This document shows positions 33,443-42,158 of a stretch of DNA of 64,000 bases, in pieces; within the stretch, counting starts at the first letter, position 1; each line of letters begins with the position of its first letter. A program made the translations under genes and the position numbers. This DNA comes from Carboxydocella thermautotrophica (GTDB lineage: Bacteria > Bacillota > GCA-003054495 > Carboxydocellales > Carboxydocellaceae), in NCBI GenBank assembly GCA_003054495.1, contig CP028514.1, positions 2,186,001 to 2,250,000 of the forward strand. The letters are read 5' to 3'. The notes beneath the pieces are model-generated. The model was not told the DNA's origin and did no database searches. It was given only the letters and a program-made list of their open reading frames with translations.

Positions 33443-33982
33443 TTATGAGTTGAATTCATTTGCCCATTTTTTTGCGTTTTCTGCTGGATATTCACAAATA
33501 ATCCAATCTAACAAAGTAATTATTACATTTACCATAAGTGCATACCAAACATATAATAAGCTAATATTTATATTTAGACTACGAAACGCAATAAAATCTT
33601 TACTTAATTGAATATGTAATTCGTTATTTAAAGTAATAATTTCAAAGACTCCTAAAATTCCAATGATAACCCAGAAAAAAGTTATACACAAACTAATTTT
33701 CTTAAAATATTTTCTTATTTTTTCTGATGGCTCAAATTTAAGATAGTCAACGCACAAAGGACTAACAAAAAATAATAATGAAACAAAAAAACTAGAACCT
33801 GCCGAATTCTTATATCCTAATAAAATCCAAGCAAGAAGCGTATAAATAAACCTGAACCCTAAATTAGCAATAAACCCAGGCTTATCAGGAGATTGATAAG
33901 CATACATACAGTATAAACAATATTCCTTTGTTTGTGTCTGTTCGCTTTCGTTATTAATTGTTACTGAACTTTGCATTTTCAT
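33443..33982 (-). CDS. Hypothetical four-helix membrane protein
   Basis: 179 residues. A short N-terminal region with CLYCMY (a CxxC pair) is followed by about four membrane spans. AT-rich, like its downstream neighbour at 15 bases. Its own promoter region (33992-34040) holds repeated CTGAATATATTAT units, suggesting control separate from the late genes, as expected for a moron expressed in the lysogen. Function unknown; superinfection exclusion is one possibility but is not shown. Confidence 0.6.
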   Translation of the reverse strand: MKMQSSVTINNESEQTQTKEYCLYCMYAYQSPDKPGFIANLGFRFIYTLLAWILLGYKNSAGSSFFVSLLFFVSPLCVDYLKFEPSEKIRKYFKKISLCITFFWVIIGILGVFEIITLNNELHIQLSKDFIAFRSLNINISLLYVWYALMVNVIITLLDWIICEYPAENAKKWANEFNS

Positions 33983-33991
33983 ATCCCTCTA

Positions 33992-34017
33992 CTGAATATA
34001 TTATCTGAATATATTAT
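33992..34017 (-). promoter_or_regulatory. Tandem 13-bp repeat upstream of the membrane-protein pair
   Basis: CTGAATATATTAT occurs twice back to back (33992-34004 and 34005-34017); a related inverted half (CAGTATATTCG) lies at about 34029. A candidate operator array. Confidence 0.5.
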
Positions 34018-34120
34018 TCATTCTGTTTCAGTATATTCGCCAAAAAGCAGATAAATCCTTCATTTGATTTTCGTCAATATTCGACAAAATGCGCAGAAAA
34101 GCCGTTCTTTCTGCCGTCTG

Positions 34121-34423
34121 TCACGGAACAATAACTGGCACTGGTACAATCAGCTTCTCCTGGTTTTTGTTCGGATCCGGCTGGCCTTGCTGGTCCAGCG
34201 GGGTTATGGTGCAGGTGAACACGACTGGGTTACGGTTACTTACGGTCGGCTTTAGCAACACAAAAACCTTATGCCCATCCACCTGCGCTGGCCCGCTGGC
34301 CAATATGTTTCCAGCCGGGTCCTTATACTCATAAGTGGCGGTCACCATAAAATTAGTACCGTCAGTTGAGAACAGCTCTATCCCTATTTCTCGCTCTTCG
34401 CCAACCTGTATCACTCTCCCCAT
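34121..34423 (-). CDS. Phage hypothetical protein, Ig-like beta fold
   Basis: 100 residues, rich in Val, Thr and Pro, with alternating strands such as MVTATYEYKDPAGNILASG and PVVFTCTITPLDQQG that suggest an immunoglobulin-like domain. It starts immediately after the stop of the fibre gene. Likely a fibre tip or decoration protein; no family named. Confidence 0.6.
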   Translation of the reverse strand: MGRVIQVGEEREIGIELFSTDGTNFMVTATYEYKDPAGNILASGPAQVDGHKVFVLLKPTVSNRNPVVFTCTITPLDQQGQPDPNKNQEKLIVPVPVIVP

Positions 34424-36007
34424 TTAGCTCAACTCCTTCCAGGTATAGCAGTCAGGCAATACCTTAACAACCCATCTATCCGGCAACTCTTTGTGAGAGT
34501 ATCGGTCCGGTGATACTCGCCAGCTGTATGCTGGCGATTTCTTTTTGGGCGCAAAAGCAGCAACCGTCGGTGCCAAACAGGTTGCCAGGGCCAACATAAT
34601 CGCAGCTTGTATAATTGCCTCGACATTAACCTGCGGCAAATGCACTCCTGCTGCCGCCAGTGCAAAGCCTGGAGCGACTACGGCCTGCCCACTAAAATTT
34701 GCACTGGATCCTGCGACACTCACCTCTGCCACAGTTGCCGTGATGTCAGCGCTGCAAACAACTGCCGGTGCTAGTGCTTGTGCTGTTGCAGATGCAGTTG
34801 CCCCGGTTGTGTTAGCACTGCCGCTTACATTAACTCCTACCGCTGTCGCAGTCCCGTTTGCCGGGGCTGGGCCCACAACTGCATCAATCACAGCTGCCGT
34901 GTAGGTTATAACCAGCTTCGGACGCAAGGTGGCGTCAGAATAGTCGGAACTGTAAAAACCGGCATAGGTATAAGCTCCGCCTTCTGGGTCTTGTTTAAGC
35001 ACTATGCCATTGTTAGCGGTTTTCCATGTAGTTGCCACAGGCGTGAGGTCGAAATTATACCAAGTACCAGTCGCTGTAACAGATACAGGCCCTGTTATTT
35101 TGCTTCCAATCGCAGGTTGATTGCCCCATGTTATTGCAGCTTCGTCCCACGTTGTTGATGGTAAATACGCCGATACTTGAGGCCCTGCTCCCGTAACATA
35201 GTAGGCATATAACTGCAAGGTGATATTTGTTATATCTCCTTGTATAGATGAAATATCGAACTGCAAATAACTGCGAAAAGGTGTGCTATAGATTGGGTGG
35301 GTGCCCACAAAAAGAGCAGTATTGGTCCCATAGTTTGTACTACCATTTGTTTGCCAAACATAGGCATCTTTGCTTGCAGCAGCTTCAGGCTGTAACGTAG
35401 TCGTAGGGTCAATCCGAACAGGGTAGGTGGCGGTAGACAGCCAGACGGGGTCAGGAGTAAAAATTATATCGTTGCCTTCCAGCCGCAAATCAACCGGGCC
35501 AACATCGCCGCTTGCATCGATCGCAAATGGAGCCAGCACCCGGCCGACTATATCCCCCTGCCTTGTAAAAACAACCTCCTGCCCAACCTGCGCCATTTCG
35601 CAATTCTTGGTATATGCGCCGAACCTGAATTCAGCCGGATGACCTGGCGCTTTTAGCACTATTTCAGCTTTAACCCCGCTCGGGCCGTTGGTATACTCCA
35701 GATCGCTATTTACCCAGGCATCCGATATTGTTAAATTGCGTCCCGAAACAGTCCTGGTCCCGGCGGGCAACTTGTAGTCTACATAAACCCCTGGTGCAAA
35801 ACCAAACCGCAGGTAGCCAGGCAGGATACGCAGATTATACCCTGCCCGCTTTACCTTGTGGCCAAATCCCGGCTCGTATTCCCAGTTTTCGATAATTTCC
35901 TGCCAGCCGTTGCCGTCATGATAGTGGATATCGTTTAGGTATACTTCTATTTTCCCGTCAGGTCTAAGATAGTGTTTGCTATTTCTTGTCCTCTTTATCT
36001 CCTGCAT
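34424..36007 (-). CDS. Tail-fibre-like protein with DNRLRE-type domain
   Basis: 527 residues. The N-terminal part, with an IEVYLNDIHYHDGNGWQEI motif, is followed by a DNRLRE-like carbohydrate-associated module (DAYVWQTNGSTNYGTNTALFVG...SYLQFDIS...WGNQPA) at about residues 210-370, then an Ala/Thr/Val-rich low-complexity stretch and a basic tail with repeats (SPDRYSHKELPDRWVVKVLPDCYTWKEL). Probably a receptor-binding or adhesive tail component. DNRLRE modules occur on surface-exposed proteins. Confidence 0.75.
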   Translation of the reverse strand: MQEIKRTRNSKHYLRPDGKIEVYLNDIHYHDGNGWQEIIENWEYEPGFGHKVKRAGYNLRILPGYLRFGFAPGVYVDYKLPAGTRTVSGRNLTISDAWVNSDLEYTNGPSGVKAEIVLKAPGHPAEFRFGAYTKNCEMAQVGQEVVFTRQGDIVGRVLAPFAIDASGDVGPVDLRLEGNDIIFTPDPVWLSTATYPVRIDPTTTLQPEAAASKDAYVWQTNGSTNYGTNTALFVGTHPIYSTPFRSYLQFDISSIQGDITNITLQLYAYYVTGAGPQVSAYLPSTTWDEAAITWGNQPAIGSKITGPVSVTATGTWYNFDLTPVATTWKTANNGIVLKQDPEGGAYTYAGFYSSDYSDATLRPKLVITYTAAVIDAVVGPAPANGTATAVGVNVSGSANTTGATASATAQALAPAVVCSADITATVAEVSVAGSSANFSGQAVVAPGFALAAAGVHLPQVNVEAIIQAAIMLALATCLAPTVAAFAPKKKSPAYSWRVSPDRYSHKELPDRWVVKVLPDCYTWKELS

Positions 36008-36020
36008 GGGGTTTCACCCC

Positions 36021-36446
36021 TTAGCCTACGGTAATGTTAAAGATGCCTGCTGCATCCCATGCAATCGTAAAATTGCCGTTGGTACTGCTGACATCCTGCC
36101 CGAAGTCCACATAGCCCAGCAGCGGACTTGTAGCCGGGTTACCGGTATCGGCATAAATAACCGCATACCTGGCGGTTATGGTGGCATTAGGCCAGGTGAC
36201 ATCGGCTGCGTCCAGCACCACCTTATTGTTTACCGCATCATATGTTATCGTTTTGCCGGCCAGCACTTGCCCACCAGCTGTATAACCAGTCCCGGTTACC
36301 TCATAGTTGGTTATGCTGCTTAAGTATACATGGTTATCCTGATCTGGCACATACGCGCTGCTGCACAGCATTACCTTTATGGCGTCAGTGTCCCAGTTCA
36401 AGGCCTTAATCAGCGCCTGGCCGTACCATTTACCTATCGCCGCCAT
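36021..36446 (-). CDS. Phage tail-associated protein
   Basis: 141 residues from the ATG at 36446, behind GGGAGGT. The protein has a family-like layout (WYGQALIKALNWDTDAIKVMLCSSAYVPDQD near the N-terminus, then beta-rich GTGYTAGGQVL and a C-terminal DFGQDVSSTNGNFTIAW). Similar proteins occur beside tail-fibre genes in many phages; the exact role is unknown. Its start overlaps the end of the holin-like gene. Confidence 0.7.
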   Translation of the reverse strand: MAAIGKWYGQALIKALNWDTDAIKVMLCSSAYVPDQDNHVYLSSITNYEVTGTGYTAGGQVLAGKTITYDAVNNKVVLDAADVTWPNATITARYAVIYADTGNPATSPLLGYVDFGQDVSSTNGNFTIAWDAAGIFNITVG

Positions 36447-36693
36447 CTGCATTACCTCCCTTTAGAGCCGCCTTGGTCAGACCATAGATACCGCTGGCTG
36501 TCGCAGAGCCAACAATTCCCTCTTTCACTGCCTCCAGCACCGATCCGCCAAAGGCCCAGGCATTGAGGCCATTTAAGGCAGCGCCCAGAGCAATCACCAG
36601 CAGCCAGAGCCATTGTTTGGGAATTTTAAAAGATTGTTTTAGACTTTCGGTAAATCCTACCGTCAGAGCCATCACAAGTTCTAGTGGTAGCAT
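36430..36693 (-). CDS. Putative holin
   Basis: 87 residues with a predicted helix, two membrane segments (WLWLLVIALGAALNGLNAWAF and a second around GIVGSATASGIYGLT) and a charged C-terminus (GGNADGGDR). Size, topology and place next to the amidase suit a holin that releases the lysin. No family signature is certain. Confidence 0.65.
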   Translation of the reverse strand: MLPLELVMALTVGFTESLKQSFKIPKQWLWLLVIALGAALNGLNAWAFGGSVLEAVKEGIVGSATASGIYGLTKAALKGGNADGGDR

Positions 36694-36696
36694 AAG

Positions 36697-37347
36697 CTAT
36701 TTTCCTCCCTTCAACTTCTCGGCCATACGCATGATCAGTGTCCCAGCATAATCGCCCTCAACCAGCTTACCTTTCCTGGCGTGGTCAAGCCAGTATTGCG
36801 GGCTGTTAATAATCCCCTGGGACTGCAACACCTTAACTGCCTCGGCAAGCTGGTCCTCCTGTTTTGGTGCCGGTGGCTGTCCTCTCCACCGGCCAAGGGC
36901 CATTTCGGTCAGGGGGAAATTTTGCCCAGGGCAAGCAGTCTGAGCCCAGTATTTATGCCCGTGCACAATGCGTATATTCGGCAGTTGCTGCTTGAGCCAA
37001 TTAATAAGCCAGACGCCTGCATTGTACTGTGCGTCTGGCATTATGGTCTGCACATTATGGTAATCGCCCTGGAACCCGACCGATATCAGCTGCTCATTGT
37101 GTCCCTTGACTCCGGCCCCGACGTTAAAGCCTCGGCCTTGGTATATGGTCCCGTCAAAGCCAATCCAGAAATTATATCCGATGCCATTCCAGCCCCGGGA
37201 CTGGTGGGCCCGGTGTACGTCCCAAAAACCCCAATTAGGGTTTGCCATATGGTGCAAGGCAATGCCGATAATCGCCTTCTTATCCAGCGGCTTTAAGTCG
37301 GCCGGGTCCTTCCAATTTATTTGCGGCGTAATAATTTTGTATTCCAC
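36697..37347 (-). CDS. N-acetylmuramoyl-L-alanine amidase (endolysin)
   Basis: 216 residues. Amidase_2/PGRP fold: zinc ligands in GIALHHMANPNWG and IVHGHKYWAQTACPGQNFP (C-terminal His and Cys/Asp region), with GIGYNFWIGFDGTIYQGRG between. A short C-terminal helical segment (about residues 165-216) resembles a wall-binding tail. It cuts peptidoglycan stems from glycan at lysis. It lies between a coiled-coil membrane protein and the holin. Confidence 0.92.
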   Translation of the reverse strand: MEYKIITPQINWKDPADLKPLDKKAIIGIALHHMANPNWGFWDVHRAHQSRGWNGIGYNFWIGFDGTIYQGRGFNVGAGVKGHNEQLISVGFQGDYHNVQTIMPDAQYNAGVWLINWLKQQLPNIRIVHGHKYWAQTACPGQNFPLTEMALGRWRGQPPAPKQEDQLAEAVKVLQSQGIINSPQYWLDHARKGKLVEGDYAGTLIMRMAEKLKGGK

Positions 37348-37348
37348 C

Positions 37349-37591
37349 TTAGGCCCCTCCTTTTAAAATGAGCGCCAAAAAAGCGCCGATAACGGCGCCG
37401 ATGATGGTTTTATATATCCAGCTTTTGTCTTGCTCCAGAATGACCAGCCGCCTCTCTAGCTCCGCTGCCTTTCCCCGGGCGCAGTCCGAACCGCATAATG
37501 GTACTATACTTAACCGCTCTTCTATCCTTGCCAAACGCTGGCTCATTTCATTCAGCCTGTCCGAAATTGTCCTAATATCCTGTTCCGACAT
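37349..37591 (-). CDS. XhlA-like coiled-coil membrane protein of the lysis region
   Basis: 80 residues from the ATG at 37591, chosen for its GGAGG site over an in-frame ATG at 37675 that would overlap the fibre gene. A coiled coil (IRTISDRLNEMSQRLARIEERL, then ELERRLVILEQ) precedes a C-terminal membrane helix (IYKTIIGAVIGAFLALILKG). This is the layout of PBSX XhlA, which helps the holin act. Only two cysteines (CGSDC) interrupt the coil. Confidence 0.7.
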   Translation of the reverse strand: MSEQDIRTISDRLNEMSQRLARIEERLSIVPLCGSDCARGKAAELERRLVILEQDKSWIYKTIIGAVIGAFLALILKGGA

Positions 37592-37649
37592 CCGCCCGGC
37601 CTCCTTCCAGGTAAAATAAAAAATCGCTATGCAGTCGGCTTTTTTATGA

Positions 37650-38552
37650 TTATGTGAAACGCAAATCAAGCTCATCCTCGGTATACAAGTACAAGTCTCT
37701 CACTGCTGTATACCCAGATATAGGAGTTATGTGAATAGTTATTGTTACTGTTTGCCCTTTTGCAATGTTAGTGATGTCATAAATATCATTAACCCAGACG
37801 TCAAAACCATCTCCACTTATACTTGAACTTTTAACTACTGTATTATTGATTGCCACAGTGTAATTAGCAGAAGATGAGCCCGAACCATATGCATCTACAA
37901 AATGATAATACACTCTGACTTTATTGTGCCAATTTTGCTTTACAAACGATGCGCTGCTATCGGTGTTGCTTGCTGATGTATAAGTATATGCTTGTTGTTT
38001 ATTTAGCGAATTAGGGTTGACAACCTTGACAACAGATGGCAAATCGCTAAGTACTACAAAATCACTAGCATGTTTCCCATCCACTGTATCCGCATCCAAT
38101 CCGCTTCCCGGGCCGTCAACAGACAACAGTTGGGATAGGATGTTACTTGCCCCTATTTGATCAGCAGTTACACTATGCGGGTTGTCGGTGCGGTTTGCGT
38201 GGGCGTCCAGGGCCGCTTGACTTGCCGCTCCAATGTCGGCCGGAGTAAGTTGATCCGGCCCCCCTGTGGCATGTCTGCTCTTGTGTGCGGCCAGAGATGC
38301 CAGGGTTATGTCAGGGTTATCATACCAGTTTGCCTTGCCTGTTATCGCCTTGACCCGATTTGCCAGCCAGTCCAAAAATTGCCGCAAGCTGCCGCTGTTC
38401 CCCGTCGGTGCCTGGGCCGGGTCAATGGTCCTGGCGTTCTCCTCCACCGCCAGAATATTGCCCTCAATGCGGTTAAAATCAGAGGCCGTCGGGATGTTCC
38501 CGGCGGCCCAGTCAGTTTTAGGGTTCTGGTAGTTGTTCGGTGCGCTGCCCAT
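37650..38552 (-). CDS. Phage tail fibre / appendage protein
   Basis: 300 residues. The N-terminus GNIPTASDFNRIEGNILAVEENAR is the baseplate-attachment motif common in Firmicutes phage fibres. A middle collagen-free repeat region with HKSRHATGGPDQLTPADIGAAS and DADTVDGKHASDF segments is typical of fibre shafts, and the C-terminus is a beta-rich head. Likely binds host surface. Confidence 0.8.
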   Translation of the reverse strand: MGSAPNNYQNPKTDWAAGNIPTASDFNRIEGNILAVEENARTIDPAQAPTGNSGSLRQFLDWLANRVKAITGKANWYDNPDITLASLAAHKSRHATGGPDQLTPADIGAASQAALDAHANRTDNPHSVTADQIGASNILSQLLSVDGPGSGLDADTVDGKHASDFVVLSDLPSVVKVVNPNSLNKQQAYTYTSASNTDSSASFVKQNWHNKVRVYYHFVDAYGSGSSSANYTVAINNTVVKSSSISGDGFDVWVNDIYDITNIAKGQTVTITIHITPISGYTAVRDLYLYTEDELDLRFT

Positions 38553-38559
38553 TCAGCAA

Positions 38560-38751
38560 TCACTCCCCATAATATCCATTAGGGTCAATGTATGGGTTTT
38601 CTGCAGTGCATTGCGCCCAATGTGCCTGCACCAATTGGCCCAGCGCCTCCTGGTCGGTATCCAGGCCGTAGTCGTACTCTTTCAGAGCCTGGAACTTGCC
38701 CCTGCAATAGCCACATTCCACAAAAGCATAACCTTCTAAAAACTGCGCCAT
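38560..38751 (-). CDS. Small phage protein with CxxC motif
   Basis: 63 residues with FVECGYCRGKFQALKEY and a later HWAQCTAENP, so three Cys and one His could bind one metal ion. It lies between fibre genes, 8 bases from one and 5 from the other. Function unknown. Confidence 0.6.
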   Translation of the reverse strand: MAQFLEGYAFVECGYCRGKFQALKEYDYGLDTDQEALGQLVQAHWAQCTAENPYIDPNGYYGE

Positions 38752-38755
38752 AGCT

Positions 38756-39904
38756 TTACACCTCCGATGTGCTGCTAATTAGCTCAAAGCTGCCCTGTGA
38801 TGTGCCGCCGTTTACATATTTCACCCGCCAGTATCTGGCCAATAACCGTACCGTTAAAGTGCGGGTTTCGCCTGCCGCCAGGGCTATGCTGTCGCCAACC
38901 GCCGACCGCCAGACCGAGCCGTCCCTGGACTGCTCAATATACAGCGTTCCTGGCTGATCCGCATAGGCCCGGGCGATAGCAAAAGCTGGGTAATTGTTTC
39001 CGTCAGTACCCAGGTCCCGGGTGGAGCCGGTATAGGTTGCATTAGCACCTAAAGCAGTCGTGCTATCGGTATAAACAGTCCGCCGGTTCCTCATCATCGC
39101 CGCAGGTGTGACGGCCAAATAAACCGGTACGCTCTGGCTTGCACCGCCGCCTCCTCTGCCCCCCGTAACCTCGGCTGTTAGCTCACTGATGTCCTGCACT
39201 ACAATCGCATCAATATATAATGTGGTGCTACTGGTCGGCGCTATGGATAGGTTTTTGGCCCTGATTTGCACATAATATTCCTGGGTCGGGTCCGGGATTA
39301 ACCGGGTCCTGCAGCCAATATAACTTTTCTGGCTGGTACTGTCCGCATAACGGCTTACAAAGTAAGTTTCATCCGGGAATAATTCAATTTCAAAAATTGT
39401 ATAACTTGCGGACGATAAAGTGGTCATCGATATTGCTCCGCCATAAGTGCCGGCATTAGCGACATTATGCTTGCCACTCGTGGCCGAAGTGCCGTCCAGC
39501 AGCCATTGCGCTACCATGTCCCCTGCTTCGTTAACTAACTCCAGGTAAAACTCCTGGTTAGCTATGCGCTGTGACAAATAAGCGATAAACCATACCCGAA
39601 AAGGTATAGTAAACTTTTTGGTGCTGCGAATAATGGTCTCGGTATCAGCGGTGGTTCCGGTGGCGATACTTAAAACGCTATTCGCAACCGTTATGGTGTG
39701 CCCGCTGCCGGTTTGCACCACCTGCCAGTTTGTGTTCAGTCCAGTTCCAGGGAAGTCTTCCCGCCAGGGCTGTTGCATAGTGCCTACAATTAACTGTTTT
39801 CCGTAACTGGTAACTTCCTCGAAGTCGTCCAGCACCGGGTTATATGCCTGTGGTATAGGACGCCCGTTAGCGTCCAATTTTAAAGCATTATCTGCATAGG
39901 TCAT
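38756..39904 (-). CDS. Phage tail protein (beta-rich, baseplate or fibre)
   Basis: 382 residues, mostly beta. The region around WREDFPGTGLNTNWQVVQTGSG looks like a concanavalin-like/laminin-G type domain (about residues 45-230), followed by GGRGGGGASQSVPVYLAV and a discoidin-like C-terminal half (DGSVWRSAVGDSIALAAGETRTLTVRLLARYWRVKY). Probably a carbohydrate-binding tail component. Ends 4 bases before the small CxxC gene. Confidence 0.7.
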   Translation of the reverse strand: MTYADNALKLDANGRPIPQAYNPVLDDFEEVTSYGKQLIVGTMQQPWREDFPGTGLNTNWQVVQTGSGHTITVANSVLSIATGTTADTETIIRSTKKFTIPFRVWFIAYLSQRIANQEFYLELVNEAGDMVAQWLLDGTSATSGKHNVANAGTYGGAISMTTLSSASYTIFEIELFPDETYFVSRYADSTSQKSYIGCRTRLIPDPTQEYYVQIRAKNLSIAPTSSTTLYIDAIVVQDISELTAEVTGGRGGGGASQSVPVYLAVTPAAMMRNRRTVYTDSTTALGANATYTGSTRDLGTDGNNYPAFAIARAYADQPGTLYIEQSRDGSVWRSAVGDSIALAAGETRTLTVRLLARYWRVKYVNGGTSQGSFELISSTSEV

Positions 39905-39905
39905 T

Positions 39906-41798
39906 TTATAACCTCCTTGCGCTTAATTTTGTTCGCAATGCTCCGGCGAATTCCAGCTCCTGCTTAATCACGGCAAAAGGTTCCCAGGTAGTGTCCCCCT
40001 CAACGTTTGCCACATCTCCTAGTTCCAGCGCCGGGTTGCCTCGCCATTCAAGGTCTATATCCCTCCTCGGGTCCTTAAAACTTGCCAGCAACCTGTCTGC
40101 AATCTGCTGCGCCATCGTCAGGGTCTGTACCAATGGGTTCCCCGGGTAAACATAGCGGATAAGCCCATGCTCGGTTATGCTGACATCATCCCGGGCTATG
40201 GCTTTTTGTTTGTTTGCCACCTCCAGCGGCTGGGCCGTAATGCTTATTATCACTTGCTCTGCCGCCTGCCCACTGTTTTGCAATGTCAATTCTGCACCCC
40301 AGGCATAATACTGCACTGCCGCTATGACTGTGCTTGTGGCCCCCTGCAAGGCAGCAACCGCATTTATGCAGGGGGTTTTGTTGTAATATGCAATAATCTG
40401 TACCTGCTGGCCCGGGCCAACGGCGATCTGTTCATTACTGCGATATACTTCTTCGGCGCTTTTGGGGAGCAGCGGCTGAGTCTCCACCTCCACTAAATTC
40501 GCAATCTGTCCCCACTTTGTAGGCCGATCTAGCTTGTAATAATCATCTTTCCCTATGCTTATTCCAGCTTCCACATTAAAAAACGGTAGCAAATACTGAC
40601 TGGCCCGCTGATATACATATTCCATGGTCTCCAGCCGCACCACTCCATCCCGGTCACAATAAACCTGACCCAGACAAGCCTCCGCTACTTTCCGCAGCGC
40701 TTCCCGGTGACTTATATCACCCAGGTAAGCGTAAGGTATCGTATGCTCTGCCAGCGCCGGATCAAGCCAGTATTCTCCCGTTGCCAGCCCGCCATCCTGC
40801 AGGATTGCCTCCGCCAACTGGTACAGGGTTATGTTTTGCCAGACCTGACTGCCCTTAAAGGTGCTTTTACTTAGCAAGTCCAGCCTGTCCCGGCCGGTTG
40901 TTTCCACATATACTTCATCCCTGGGTGCTTTCCAGTCTCCAGCCCAGAATACCCCAAGCGGCACCCACTCGGTTCCGCTCTGCAACTGCGCTCCCAACCA
41001 GGCTCTAATGCGCCTGTTAGGTTTCAGCAGCTGGTAAAGCGGGCTTTGTTTGTTGTCCGCATCAAACTTGCGGCTCGCATTACTTAGCCGCACGGTTATT
41101 TCGTTTGCGCTGATGTTCCCCACTGGCAAGCTACCATTGCTTATCTCCCGCTCTTCCAGCAAATATATGCTTATCAAATCTTCCCCCTCGTACACCTCGC
41201 TGATGCTGGTGTAAAATTCGGTTATTTTTACCTGTCGGCCAGGGTGACTCCATCGGCTTATCTCCAGTTCCATTTTGTTTACCTGTGTTACCGGCGTCCC
41301 CAGGGTTTTCGACCAGCTCACCTGCATATTCCCCGTTACCTGCTCTGTATGTAACAGGGTGGTCCCATTATACAGTCGGATCGTAAACTCAGTCGGATAT
41401 TCACCTCGTTTGCTGTCCCCTACCACCGACAGTCGGGTTATCGGTCTACTAAAAAAAGATATGGTCAAGGTCGGATAGGGCTGGCTAAAATAGCCCACAG
41501 CATTCGCCAGTTGACTACCCCACCAGCCCATTTGCAACAGCTCTTCCTCTCCTGGTCCCGGTGCCAGGGCGAAAGTACCGTCCAGCACCCAGGCCCCGTC
41601 CAGCGCCGCTATTTTGGTAAACGGCTCAGCTACTCCGTCCGCCGTCTGGCCAGGATAGGAGATGTTGGCCTGTTCGTTTGCAGAGCAGGCTATGGATTGA
41701 TCAATAAAAGGGTCGGTGTAATCAATCTGTACCCGGCCCAGAACTCTCCGCTCTGTTGATACCATGGCTTGCATAAACTCGTTGCTAACTTGCCGCAT
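39906..41798 (-). CDS. Phage tail protein, baseplate/tail-tip type
   Basis: 630 residues. The start (VSNEFMQAMVSTERRVLGRVQIDYTDPF) and later TISFFSRPITRLSVVGDSKRGEYPTEFTIRLYNG and EITVRLSNASRKFDADNKQSPLYQLLKPNRRIRAWLGAQ segments match large tail-tip proteins that follow the distal-tail protein in siphophages. Its start overlaps the last base of the preceding gene. Probably part of the hub between tube and fibres. Confidence 0.75.
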   Translation of the reverse strand: MRQVSNEFMQAMVSTERRVLGRVQIDYTDPFIDQSIACSANEQANISYPGQTADGVAEPFTKIAALDGAWVLDGTFALAPGPGEEELLQMGWWGSQLANAVGYFSQPYPTLTISFFSRPITRLSVVGDSKRGEYPTEFTIRLYNGTTLLHTEQVTGNMQVSWSKTLGTPVTQVNKMELEISRWSHPGRQVKITEFYTSISEVYEGEDLISIYLLEEREISNGSLPVGNISANEITVRLSNASRKFDADNKQSPLYQLLKPNRRIRAWLGAQLQSGTEWVPLGVFWAGDWKAPRDEVYVETTGRDRLDLLSKSTFKGSQVWQNITLYQLAEAILQDGGLATGEYWLDPALAEHTIPYAYLGDISHREALRKVAEACLGQVYCDRDGVVRLETMEYVYQRASQYLLPFFNVEAGISIGKDDYYKLDRPTKWGQIANLVEVETQPLLPKSAEEVYRSNEQIAVGPGQQVQIIAYYNKTPCINAVAALQGATSTVIAAVQYYAWGAELTLQNSGQAAEQVIISITAQPLEVANKQKAIARDDVSITEHGLIRYVYPGNPLVQTLTMAQQIADRLLASFKDPRRDIDLEWRGNPALELGDVANVEGDTTWEPFAVIKQELEFAGALRTKLSARRL

Positions 41799-42154
41799 TA
41801 TTGCTCCACCAGTCCTATGCTGACATCCCGCCAGTACCTAACGCCCCCGACGGTCTGCCAGGCGCTCTCTTTTATGTCACCCACATATACGGTTATGGTC
41901 TTTGCCCCGCCGCTCCCCTGTGGGTCAGGGTAAGTCAGGGTGTGAAATGTCTTGCTTTCCAGCTCATCCAGAATTGTTTTCAGGGCAGCCTCCGAGATAA
42001 GGTTATATTTAAGGGTAACGGACCTTTTAATAGCGATAATCTCCATCATCATTTTACCAGCAGCGGTCCGCTCCGCTTTGCTTATGCGGTACTGACCTAC
42101 TTCAATATCAGACGGGTCAGCGATCGCCCGTCCGTTAATTGTAACCAGCGCCAT
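41798..42154 (-). CDS. Small tail protein (DUF6711-like)
   Basis: 118 residues. ALVTINGRAIADPSDIEVGQYRISKAERTAAGKMMMEIIAIKRSVTLKYNLIS resembles a short family found directly after tape-measure genes and before tail-tip genes. It may be a tail-tip adaptor. It starts 4 bases after the tape-measure stop. Confidence 0.65.
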   Translation of the reverse strand: MALVTINGRAIADPSDIEVGQYRISKAERTAAGKMMMEIIAIKRSVTLKYNLISEAALKTILDELESKTFHTLTYPDPQGSGGAKTITVYVGDIKESAWQTVGGVRYWRDVSIGLVEQ

Positions 42155-42158
42155 GCCA

